From contig DAIDHU010000440.1 in the NCBI GenBank assembly GCA_027451915.1, positions 1 to 12,725 of the forward strand: a DNA stretch of 12,725 bases, given 5' to 3'. Numbering within the stretch: the stretch's first letter is position 1; each line of letters starts with the position of its first letter. Below, piece by piece: positions 1-5,993 of the stretch. The DNA is from Thiomonas sp. (lineage in GTDB: Bacteria; Pseudomonadota; Gammaproteobacteria; Burkholderiales; Burkholderiaceae_C). The notes beneath the pieces were generated by a model, which searched no databases, was not told where the DNA came from, and saw only the letters and a program-made list of their open reading frames with translations. Both the position numbers and the translations under genes were made by a program.

Positions 1-372
1 GGTCGAGGCCATCGTGGTCAACGCCTCGGGCTGCGGGGTGATGGTCAAGGACTACGGTCGCGAGCTGGCTGGCGATCCGGCCTATGCCGAGAAGGCCCGG
101 CGCATCGCCGAGCTGGCGCGCGACCCGATCGAATACCTGGCCGACCAGGGCGAGGCCCTGGCGCAGCGCCTGCGCTCGCGCCCGGCCGAGCGCCTGGCCT
201 GGCATCCGCCGTGCACCCTGCAACATGGGCAGGCCCTGGGGGGGCGGGTGGAGGCCCTGATGCGCGAACTGGGCTTCGAACTTTCCGTTCCCGAGAACAG
301 TCACCTGTGCTGTGGCTCGGCCGGGACCTACTCGCTGCTGCAGCCGCAGTTGTCCCATGCCTTGCGCGACAA
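1..372 (+). repeat. glcF tandem duplication, copy 1 (visible part)
   Basis: This matches 643-1014 at an offset of 642 bp (214 codons). About 87% of encoded residues agree. Over the HPPC...LRD part nearly all differences are synonymous. The last 47 nt (326-372) are identical to 968-1014, ending at the junction. The unit continues to the left of the window. Confidence 0.93.
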
Positions 373-1156
373 GCTCGCGCAACCGCGCCCGGCGGGCGCG
401 TGGCCCGCGCGCGAGCATGCGCGCAAGGTGCTCATGCCCGCCGGTTGCGTGCAGCCGGCGATGGCCCCCAACATCGACGCGGCCACGGCGCGGGTGCTCG
501 ACGCCGTGGGCGTGCAGGCGCTGCGCGCGCAGGGTGGTGGCTGCTGCGGCGCGATACGCCAGCACAACGGAGATCATGGCGGTGCGCTGGACGACATGCG
601 GCGCAATGTCGACGCCTGGTGGCCGCTGGTGGCTGAGGGCCGGGTCGAGGCCATCGTGGTCAACGCCTCCGGCTGCGGGGTGATGGTCAAGGACTACGGC
701 CACGAGCTTGCGCAGGATCCGGCCTATGCCGACAAGGCCCGGCGCATCGCGCAACTGGCGCGCGATCCGGTGGAATTCCTCGCCGGCGAGGCCGCCGCGC
801 TGGCTCGCCGCCTGGGGCAGCGCGAAGCGGCCCGCCTGGCCTGGCATCCCCCGTGCACGCTGCAACATGGGCAGGCGCTGGGGGGGCGGGTCGAGGCCTT
901 GATGCGCGAGCTGGGATTCGAACTCGCCGTTCCCGAGAACAGCCATCTGTGCTGCGGCTCGGCGGGTACCTACTCGCTGCTGCAGCCGCAGTTGTCCCAT
1001 GCCTTGCGCGACAACAAGTTGCGCAGCCTGTCGCAGCTGCGGCCCGAGCGGGTGCTGTCGGCCAATATCGGCTGCATCCAGCAACTGCAATCGGGAAGCG
1101 AGGTTCCGGTGCAGCACTGGCTGGAATTCCTGGACGACATGGTGCGACCGTCCTGA
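2..1156 (+). CDS. glcF: glycolate dehydrogenase (oxidase) iron-sulfur subunit, C-terminal part, with internal tandem duplication
   Basis: The gene enters from the left edge and its true start lies outside. The family passes electrons from glycolate oxidation (with GlcD/GlcE) through Fe-S clusters to the membrane quinone pool. Two cysteine-rich CCG domains normally make up the C-terminal half. Visible order: end of a first CCG domain (NASGCGVMVKDYG), most of a second (HPPCTLQHG, HLCCGSAGTYS, ending LSHALRD), then a complete first CCG domain again (AGCVQ, GGCCGA, SGCG) and a complete second one (HPPC, LCCGSAGTYS, ANIGC). The C terminus matches GlcF (IGCIQQLQSG then VQHWLEFLDD). The reading frame is open across the repeat, so the protein should be about 214 residues longer than a usual ~400-residue GlcF. 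The first copy of the second CCG domain lacks its final Cys segment (NIGC). The N-terminal ferredoxin-like part is outside the window. An assembly chimera of two glcF alleles is the main alternative. Confidence 0.88.
   Translation, partial: VEAIVVNASGCGVMVKDYGRELAGDPAYAEKARRIAELARDPIEYLADQGEALAQRLRSRPAERLAWHPPCTLQHGQALGGRVEALMRELGFELSVPENSHLCCGSAGTYSLLQPQLSHALRDKLAQPRPAGAWPAREHARKVLMPAGCVQPAMAPNIDAATARVLDAVGVQALRAQGGGCCGAIRQHNGDHGGALDDMRRNVDAWWPLVAEGRVEAIVVNASGCGVMVKDYGHELAQDPAYADKARRIAQLARDPVEFLAGEAAALARRLGQREAARLAWHPPCTLQHGQALGGRVEALMRELGFELAVPENSHLCCGSAGTYSLLQPQLSHALRDNKLRSLSQLRPERVLSANIGCIQQLQSGSEVPVQHWLEFLDDMVRPS
373..1014 (+). repeat. glcF tandem duplication, copy 2 (complete 642-bp unit)
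   Basis: This is the complete second unit. It begins directly after the shared LSHALRD end of copy 1 (residues KLAQPRPAGAW) and ends at its own LSHALRD. After it the gene runs into the normal GlcF C terminus (NKLRSL...). The exact multiple of three keeps the gene in frame. The break lies in a short shared tract, gcgcgacaa, at 364-372 and 1006-1014. Confidence 0.88.
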
Positions 1157-1192
1157 GCCTGTAGCCGGCACTTCGCGACACCTCGCATTTCG

Positions 1193-1221
1193 TTGATCTG
1201 TGGCCCCGGGAGAGTTATGCT
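1193..1221 (+). promoter_or_regulatory. sigma70-like promoter candidate upstream of the c-di-GMP riboswitch
   Basis: TTGATC (1193-1198) and TATGCT (1216-1221) are separated by 17 bp, in the gap after glcF. This is the best -35/-10 pair seen in the gap. A transcript from here would carry the riboswitch, but it would first meet the hairpin at 1265-1282, which weakens the assignment. Confidence 0.45.
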
Positions 1222-1264
1222 CGCGGCTGCGTGCCGCCGGGGCCGGCTGTGCATGGCAACCAAG

Positions 1265-1282
1265 CCCGTGTTCACGGGTTTT
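1265..1282 (+). terminator. probable rho-independent terminator after glcF
   Basis: CCCGT (1265-1269), a GTTC loop and ACGGG (1274-1278) are followed by TTTT. The stem is short but has the intrinsic-terminator pattern. It lies 109 bp after the glcF stop. It could end glcF transcription, or be an attenuator if the promoter at 1193-1221 is real. Confidence 0.45.
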
Positions 1283-1344
1283 GTCGTATTTGCGGCCCCT
1301 TCGGCATCGCGAGTGCGCCCGCGGAGCACGGGCGCAATCCGATT

Positions 1345-1439
1345 CGCACACTTGAGGGCAAACCCGCCGAAAGGCGGGGACGCAAAGCTTCCGGCCTACA
1401 GCGCAAGGCGCCAGGGCAGCGGGGTTGCCGGCAGGTGCG
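1345..1439 (+). promoter_or_regulatory. cyclic di-GMP-I riboswitch (GEMM-I aptamer)
   Basis: The sequence follows the GEMM-I consensus element by element. P1 is CGCAC (1345-1349) with GTGCG (1435-1439). Conserved GAGGGCAAACC follows. A hairpin CCCGCC/GGCGGG (1363-1378) is capped by a GAAA tetraloop, then GACGCAAAGC and CCGGCCTACA. A second stem GCGC-AAG-GCGC (1401-1411) has the receptor-like TACA side on its 5' strand. The 3' block GGCA-GCGGGGT-TGCC (1415-1429) corresponds to GGUA-GCGGGGU-UACC of Vibrio Vc2, with both sides of the helix changed in a compensatory way. The G run in AGGGCAAACC is intact, as in c-di-GMP-specific members rather than the cyclic AMP-GMP variants. It lies 60-70 nt upstream of a GGDEF-EAL gene on the same strand. 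The expression platform is not obvious. Confidence 0.93.
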
Positions 1440-1441
1440 GC

Positions 1442-1461
1442 CCGGCGGGACAGCCCGCCGG
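1442..1461 (+). other. perfect hairpin directly downstream of the riboswitch, possible expression platform
   Basis: CCGGCGGG (1442-1449), loop ACAG and CCCGCCGG (1454-1461) form a perfect 8-bp stem starting two bases after P1. No U-tract follows, so it is not a canonical intrinsic terminator. It could act in ribosome access, in Rho control or only as a spacer. Confidence 0.5.
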
Positions 1462-1498
1462 CGCACCGACCGTCAGGCGGCGGCCCTCAGGCATCGAC

Positions 1499-1504
1499 AG
1501 GAGG
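1499..1504 (+). promoter_or_regulatory. Shine-Dalgarno AGGAGG for the GGDEF-EAL gene
   Basis: A perfect AGGAGG lies 4 nt before the in-frame GTG at 1509, which is why that start was preferred. The ATG at 1507 is out of frame and too close. The ATG at 1542 has only an AGGA 11 nt upstream. A CCCTC at 1484-1488 could pair weakly with GAGG here. Confidence 0.55.
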
Positions 1505-1508
1505 CGAT

Positions 1509-2966
1509 GTGGGGGGGGCGCAAGCGAGGACGCGGGCCAGGATGGCTGTCGCGTCGAAGGAGTTCTGGCCGTACGCGGCCTGCCTGCTGCTGGGGCTGGG
1601 CGTGGCCTGGCTCGCCGCCGCCCAGCCGGCATTGCGCGCGGCGGCCCTGCTGGCCGTGCCCTTGAGCGTGCTGGCCCTGTGGCTCAGCCTGCGCTACCGG
1701 CAGGTGCACGACCCGGTCACCGGACTGCTCAACCGCCACGAATTCGAACAACGCGTGGCTCGTTGTCTGCGCCTCGCGCCGCAGCTCGGCCCCTCGGCCC
1801 GCGATGCGCTGCTGTTCCTCGATCTGGATCAATTCCTCGTGGTCAACCAAGGCTGCGGACATGCCGCCGGCGATGCCCTGCTGCGACAGGTCGCGGGCGC
1901 GCTCCAGGGCCCCTTGCGCGGCCGCGATGTGGTGTCTCGCCTGGGAGGCGATGAATTCGGCGTGCTGCTGTGCGGTTGCGGCGCGGAGGATGCCGTGCGC
2001 ATCGCCGAAATGCTGCGCCAGGCCCTGGGGGAACTGCGTTTCGACCATGGAGGCCGCAGCTTTCCGGTCTCCGCGAGCATCGGCGTGGCCGAGCTCGACG
2101 GATCCTGGCGCGAAGCCTCGGGCGTGCTCAGCGCGGCCGAGGAAGCCTGCAGCCTGGCCAAGGAGCATGGCCGCAACCGCGTGCACCTGCATCGCCCAGG
2201 TGACGCCGAGCTGGCGCGGCGCGAGGGCATGCTGCACTGGGTGGCGCGTATCCAGGAGGCGCTGGACCACGATCGCTTGCGCCTGTACGCGCAGGTGATC
2301 GCGCCGGCCGTGCCGCAGCCCGATGCGCCCCGCCATGTGGAGCTGCTGCTGCGCATGCTCGACGGCGAGGGCGAACCGATTTCCCCGATGGCCTTCCTGC
2401 CGGCGGCTGAACGCTTCAGCATGAGCACCGCGATCGACCGCTGGGTGGTGGGCCGGTCCTTCGAGCGGCTGGGCGCGAGCGGCGGCGCCGGGCCGGCCCT
2501 GTGCGCCATCAACCTGTCGGCTGCCAGCCTGAGCGACGAACGCTTCCTGCGGTTCGTGCTCGAGCAGTGCGAGCGCCACGGCGTCGAGCCCTCGCGCGTG
2601 TGTTTCGAGATCACGGAGACCGCGGTGATCCCGCATTTCCAGAAGGCCCTGCGTTTCATCGAGGGCCTGCGCGCGCTGGGATTCCGGTTCGCGCTGGACG
2701 ATTTCGGCACCGGAATGTCCTCTTTTGCCTATCTGAAGCAGTTGCCGGTGGATTTCCTCAAAATCGACGGCTCCTTCGTGAAGGACATGCTGCACGACCC
2801 CGTCGATCGCGCGATGGTCGAGGCCATCCACCATGTCGGGCATGTGATGGGGATCCGCACGGTGGCCGAGTTCGTCGAGCACGAGGCCACGCGGCGGTGC
2901 CTGCAGGAGATCGGGGTGGACTTCGTGCAGGGCTACGGGATCGGCAGACCCGCTCCGTTCCTTTGA
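1509..2966 (+). CDS. membrane-anchored GGDEF-EAL cyclic di-GMP synthase/phosphodiesterase
   Basis: A 485-residue protein from GTG 1509 (474 from ATG 1542). A basic N terminus leads to two hydrophobic segments (about 21-39 and 42-62), so the catalytic part should be cytoplasmic and held at the inner membrane. The GGDEF domain (about 65-225) has an intact GGDEF at 146-150 and the inhibitory RxxD site at 137-140 (RGRD). The Lys usual in the F-K-x-x-N-D segment is Leu110, while Asn113 and Asp122 are kept. The EAL domain (about 240-485) has ELLLR instead of EALLR (Glu278). The other metal and catalytic residues known for the family are present: Asn335, Glu367, Asp397-Asp398 (DDFGTG), Lys418, Glu454 and Gln474. 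Phosphodiesterase activity therefore looks likely, while cyclase activity is uncertain. No separate sensor domain is seen. A c-di-GMP-I riboswitch sits in its leader, implying feedback control. Confidence 0.93.
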   Translation: MGGAQARTRARMAVASKEFWPYAACLLLGLGVAWLAAAQPALRAAALLAVPLSVLALWLSLRYRQVHDPVTGLLNRHEFEQRVARCLRLAPQLGPSARDALLFLDLDQFLVVNQGCGHAAGDALLRQVAGALQGPLRGRDVVSRLGGDEFGVLLCGCGAEDAVRIAEMLRQALGELRFDHGGRSFPVSASIGVAELDGSWREASGVLSAAEEACSLAKEHGRNRVHLHRPGDAELARREGMLHWVARIQEALDHDRLRLYAQVIAPAVPQPDAPRHVELLLRMLDGEGEPISPMAFLPAAERFSMSTAIDRWVVGRSFERLGASGGAGPALCAINLSAASLSDERFLRFVLEQCERHGVEPSRVCFEITETAVIPHFQKALRFIEGLRALGFRFALDDFGTGMSSFAYLKQLPVDFLKIDGSFVKDMLHDPVDRAMVEAIHHVGHVMGIRTVAEFVEHEATRRCLQEIGVDFVQGYGIGRPAPFL

Positions 2967-2971
2967 GCCTG

Positions 2972-3577
2972 CTAGTGTCCCGTCCGCGAGGCATCGAGCG
3001 CGCGGATCACTTCCGGCGTGATGTCGATGCGCGGATTCACGTAGACCGCGCCCTGGAACACGATCTCGCAGCCCCTTTCGCGTGCCACGCGATCGACCAC
3101 GGCATTGGCCTCGTCCAGGATGCGGCTGACGTCGGCGTTGCGTTGCGCATTCAGGTCCTCGGCGAAGGCCTGCTGCTCGTCGCGGAACTGGCGGCACAGT
3201 TCGGCGAGTTGCTGCTGCGCGGCCAGGCGCTGCTCATCGTTCAGGGTCGAGGTCCCGTCGCTCAGTTGCGCGCGCAGCGCGTCGACGCGGTGGCTGAGCT
3301 GGGCCAGCTTGCGCCGGCGCGGCTCGAAGTCCTGTTCCAGCTTTTTCGACGCCGCCTTGGCCAGGGCCGAGTCGCGCAGGATGCGCGCGGTGTCCACGAA
3401 GGCCACGCGCAGCCGGGCACGCGCCGGCACCGAAGCCCTCGCCGACGGCGCGCCCCTGGCCGCCACGGCGCGCAGGGGATCCGGCGCCGCGGCCCGCGTC
3501 ATGCAGGGCACGAGGGCCAGCGCCAGCGCCAGGCCCAGGACCTGGGGTGTTCGGCGCGGGATCGATTCCGCGATCAT
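2972..3577 (-). CDS. OmpH/Skp-family periplasmic chaperone
   Basis: A 201-residue protein. A cleavable signal peptide is visible (basic SIPRRT, hydrophobic VLGLALALALVP, probable cleavage after TRAA near residue 30). An Ala/Arg-rich linker leads to the OmpH core (about 55-195): RVAFVDTARILRDS, a long charged coiled coil (about 75-165) and the typical end VFQGAVYVNPRIDIT. Skp/OmpH proteins are trimers that hold unfolded outer-membrane proteins in the periplasm. The ATG at 3577 is preferred over longer reading because it opens the signal peptide and has GAGGTGG 8 nt upstream (3586-3592). It follows the DUF3014 gene with a 22-bp gap, so the two are likely co-transcribed. It does not sit beside bamA or lpxD, the usual home of skp, so this may be an extra paralog. 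It ends 5 bp from the convergent GGDEF-EAL stop. Confidence 0.88.
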   Translation of the reverse strand: MIAESIPRRTPQVLGLALALALVPCMTRAAAPDPLRAVAARGAPSARASVPARARLRVAFVDTARILRDSALAKAASKKLEQDFEPRRRKLAQLSHRVDALRAQLSDGTSTLNDEQRLAAQQQLAELCRQFRDEQQAFAEDLNAQRNADVSRILDEANAVVDRVARERGCEIVFQGAVYVNPRIDITPEVIRALDASRTGH

Positions 3578-3599
3578 GTTCGGGGCCACCTCGGAGCTT

Positions 3600-4460
3600 T
3601 CAATGCGTCTGCGAAGCGCCGCTCGCCGGATGCATGCGAAGCAGCAACTGCGCGCGCAGTTCGCGCAGCCGGGCCTTGATCTCGCGCTCGTTCGCGGGGC
3701 CCACGCGCATGAGCACCTTCTGCCCGGCCGTGGCCGACTCCAGCGTGGGGTCGGCGTACTGGTACAGCACATGGGGTTGCACGAGCAGGATGCGCCCCTG
3801 CGGCTCCGGCGCGGCCAGCAGGTTGTCGATCACCTGCAACAGCCGGTCGTTGAACTGCCCCTTCGGATAGCCCAGTTCGCGCCAGGCCTGCTGGAACAGG
3901 GGGTAAAAACGCAGGTACACGGCCACCAGGCGCGCAGGATCCACCGCGCGCACCATGGCCATGTAGGGGTCATAGCGCCGGAAGTTGGCCGGGTCCAGGC
4001 TGAGGGTCGAGGCGTCATGACGCACCAGCAGTTGCCCGGGGGCCGCACGCAGGGGCCAGGCGCGCACGGGGGCCTGGGCACGGCCCAGGTTGTCGATGGT
4101 GGCCACGATGTGCAGGATCAGGTGGTCGGGAACCCACCACTGCGCAAAGGCCTTGCGCCCCACCAGCGAGCCCACCGCGTGCCCGAAGGCCTGGTCGCTG
4201 GCGTGCAGGGAGGGCAGGGGCGCCGAGGCCGCCGGCAACCGCAGCACCTGCGGGGCCGCCTGGGAGGCGGGCGCCGAGGCGATGCTCGCGCTGACCTTCG
4301 GCGTGGCGGGGAGCGTCGGCGCCGAAGCCGCGACCGGCGCGGATTCATGCAGCACGTAGCCGATCATGCGCTGCACGCTTTCCCAATGCAGCAGCGCCAG
4401 CACGATGCCCGCCATGAGGATGATCAACGCGCCGATTTCCACCCCGTCCAGTCGCTTCAT
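3600..4460 (-). CDS. DUF3014 domain-containing membrane-anchored protein
   Basis: A 286-residue protein with a short cytoplasmic start (MKRLDGVE), one membrane helix (about 8-25) and an Ala/Pro/Ser-rich linker to about residue 85. The globular domain resembles DUF3014: WWVPDHLILHIVATIDNL, then YDPYMAMVRAVDPARLVAVY, YPLFQQAWRELGYPKGQFNDRLLQVID and YADPTLESATAGQKVLMRVG. The domain should face the periplasm. Its function is not known, and nothing in the sequence shows an active site. The ATG at 4460 has a strong GGAGGG 6 nt upstream, better than the longer start at 4484. It lies 66 bp after the ClC gene and 22 bp before the OmpH-like gene. Pairing with a periplasmic chaperone hints at an envelope role, which is inference. 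Confidence 0.85.
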   Translation of the reverse strand: MKRLDGVEIGALIILMAGIVLALLHWESVQRMIGYVLHESAPVAASAPTLPATPKVSASIASAPASQAAPQVLRLPAASAPLPSLHASDQAFGHAVGSLVGRKAFAQWWVPDHLILHIVATIDNLGRAQAPVRAWPLRAAPGQLLVRHDASTLSLDPANFRRYDPYMAMVRAVDPARLVAVYLRFYPLFQQAWRELGYPKGQFNDRLLQVIDNLLAAPEPQGRILLVQPHVLYQYADPTLESATAGQKVLMRVGPANEREIKARLRELRAQLLLRMHPASGASQTH

Positions 4461-4526
4461 CGCAAGCCCTCCCGCAGCTCCCATGATCGCAGATTCGCCG
4501 AGGTCCCGGCACGACTGCCGGAGCGC

Positions 4527-5918
4527 TCAGGAGTGCGCGGCCCGTTGCCCGCCGGTGCCGAAGTAGTTCTTCTCGGCCAGGGCCTCGTACAGCGGAGGGG
4601 TGAACAGGTTGGAGATCCTGGAGGCCATCAGCGCCACCGCCATCATGGGAATGACCATGCCCGTCCCATTGGTCATTTCCATGACGATCACGAAGGAGGT
4701 CAGCGGCGACTGGGTGACCGCGGCCAGGTAGCCGGTCATGCACAGCGCGATCAGCGCCGGAAGCGTGGCCCAGCCGAACAGCAGGTGCACCCATTGGGCC
4801 AGGCCGGCGCCGATGGCCAGCGAGGGCGAGAACAGGCCCCCCGGCATGCCGCTCATGTAGCTGATGACCATGGCCATCCACTTGGTCAGCGCGTAAAAGG
4901 GGCCCACCGATTGCTGGCCCTCGAGGAGGTGGCGCGCCTGGTCGTAGCCGCTGCCCCAGGTCTGGCCGTGGGTGAGCACCCCCAGCGCGGCCACGCTCAG
5001 TCCGATCACCAGCGCATAGACCACCGGCTTGTGCGCGCGCAACTCGCGCAGCGGCGCGGGCATCCACACCTCCCAGCGCAGCAGGGCCAGGTTGAAGGCC
5101 GCGCCCACCAGGCCGCACAGCAGCGCGGCGACGATCACCGGCAGGATGAAGGCGGCGTGGAAATTGTTGGGTACGTTGATCTGGCCGAAGTACAGGTAGT
5201 TGCCCGCCAGCGCCAGCGAAGTCAGGCCGGAGAACACCACCGCGGTGATCATCACCCCGTTGGTGCGGCTCTCGAAATCCCGCGCGAGCTCCTCGATGGC
5301 GAAGATCACCCCGGCCAGCGGGGTGTTGAAGGCCCCGGAAAGCCCGGCCGCGGCGCCCGCCAGCAGCAGCGCGCGCTCCAGGCGCTTTCCCTGGTGGGGA
5401 TAGAAGCGCCGGGTTTCCGCCATGATGGCCGCGCCCAGGTGCACCGTCGGGCCCTCGCGGCCGATGGTCAGACCGCCCAGAAAGCCGATCAGGGACACGA
5501 ACAGCTTGCCCACGATCACGCGCAGGCCGAACAGCCGACGCATGATCGTGTCGTCGGGCGGCGCATGCAGCGCCGCGATGACCTGGGGAATGCCGCTGCC
5601 TTCGCTGCCCGAGAACCATTTGCGCGTGAGGTACACCGCCAGCATGGTCATCGCCGGGGTGATCAGGAAGGCCAGCCAGCTGCGCCCGTCGATCCAGTGC
5701 AGGAACAACTCGTAGGCGTCCTCGCTCCAGCGCGCGTACAGCACCGCCACGAGGCCGACCAGCAGGGCGCCGCCCCAGGGCACGCCGTACTGCAGGAACA
5801 GGCGCCGGCCCCGACTGCGCCCGATGCGCACCATGGTTTGCAGTGGGGGGCGCGGGCGAGGCGGGCCCTGGATCGGGCCGGAGCTTGCGGCTTCGGGCGA
5901 GGGGGTGGAGTCGGACAT
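4527..5918 (-). CDS. ClC-family H+/Cl- exchanger
   Basis: A 463-residue protein, normal for a bacterial ClC without CBS domains. The three anion-pore signatures are present: GSGIP (107-111, Ser as in chloride-selective members), GREGP (153-157, with the gating glutamate Glu155) and GGLFSP (360-365). Glu209-Glu210 in FAIEEL matches the inner proton glutamate region of the E. coli exchanger, and Tyr444 in PPLYEAL matches its central tyrosine. This points to a 2 Cl-/H+ antiporter in the inner membrane rather than a channel. In E. coli such proteins support extreme acid resistance by compensating charge. The first ~30 residues are Pro/Ser-rich and soluble. The start at 5918 has no clear Shine-Dalgarno, though a TATTAC element lies just upstream. 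It may head an operon with the DUF3014 and OmpH-like genes. Confidence 0.92.
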   Translation of the reverse strand: MSDSTPSPEAASSGPIQGPPRPRPPLQTMVRIGRSRGRRLFLQYGVPWGGALLVGLVAVLYARWSEDAYELFLHWIDGRSWLAFLITPAMTMLAVYLTRKWFSGSEGSGIPQVIAALHAPPDDTIMRRLFGLRVIVGKLFVSLIGFLGGLTIGREGPTVHLGAAIMAETRRFYPHQGKRLERALLLAGAAAGLSGAFNTPLAGVIFAIEELARDFESRTNGVMITAVVFSGLTSLALAGNYLYFGQINVPNNFHAAFILPVIVAALLCGLVGAAFNLALLRWEVWMPAPLRELRAHKPVVYALVIGLSVAALGVLTHGQTWGSGYDQARHLLEGQQSVGPFYALTKWMAMVISYMSGMPGGLFSPSLAIGAGLAQWVHLLFGWATLPALIALCMTGYLAAVTQSPLTSFVIVMEMTNGTGMVIPMMAVALMASRISNLFTPPLYEALAEKNYFGTGGQRAAHS

Positions 5919-5970
5919 CTCAGGGCGATGGTAATACCCGGCCGTCCCGGGCTGGGCGGCGGTCGATCCC

Positions 5971-5990
5971 GAGCCGGGGCGCCCCGGCTC
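5971..5990 (-). terminator. GC-rich palindrome just after the MFS stop codon, terminator-like
   Basis: GAGCCGGG and CCCGGCTC form a perfect 8-bp stem around GCGC, 3 bp past the MFS stop and between that gene and the ClC start. No T-run follows on the minus strand. It may stabilise the mRNA end or terminate with help from Rho. Confidence 0.45.
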
Positions 5991-5993
5991 CGA

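Noticed and set aside
14..1156. Reading the first gene as a complete protein starting at GTG 14
   Set aside because: The frame is open to the window edge, and VEAIV before this codon is conserved in the second copy (643-657), so the gene continues to the left.
687..1329. Minus-strand open frames across the end of glcF and the riboswitch leader
   Set aside because: Low-complexity Arg/Ala/Pro composition, no family resemblance, and they lie over a clear gene and a structured RNA.
1345..1439. Cyclic AMP-GMP-sensing (GEMM-Ib) variant of the riboswitch
   Set aside because: The G run in AGGGCAAACC is complete as in c-di-GMP-binding Vc2, whereas the cGAMP variants carry G to A at the ligand-contact position. 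Binding data would be needed for certainty.
1425..1508. A longer N terminus for the GGDEF-EAL protein starting at TTG 1425
   Set aside because: It would start inside the riboswitch aptamer, lacks a ribosome-binding site and adds only low-complexity residues. AGGAGG with GTG 1509 fits better.
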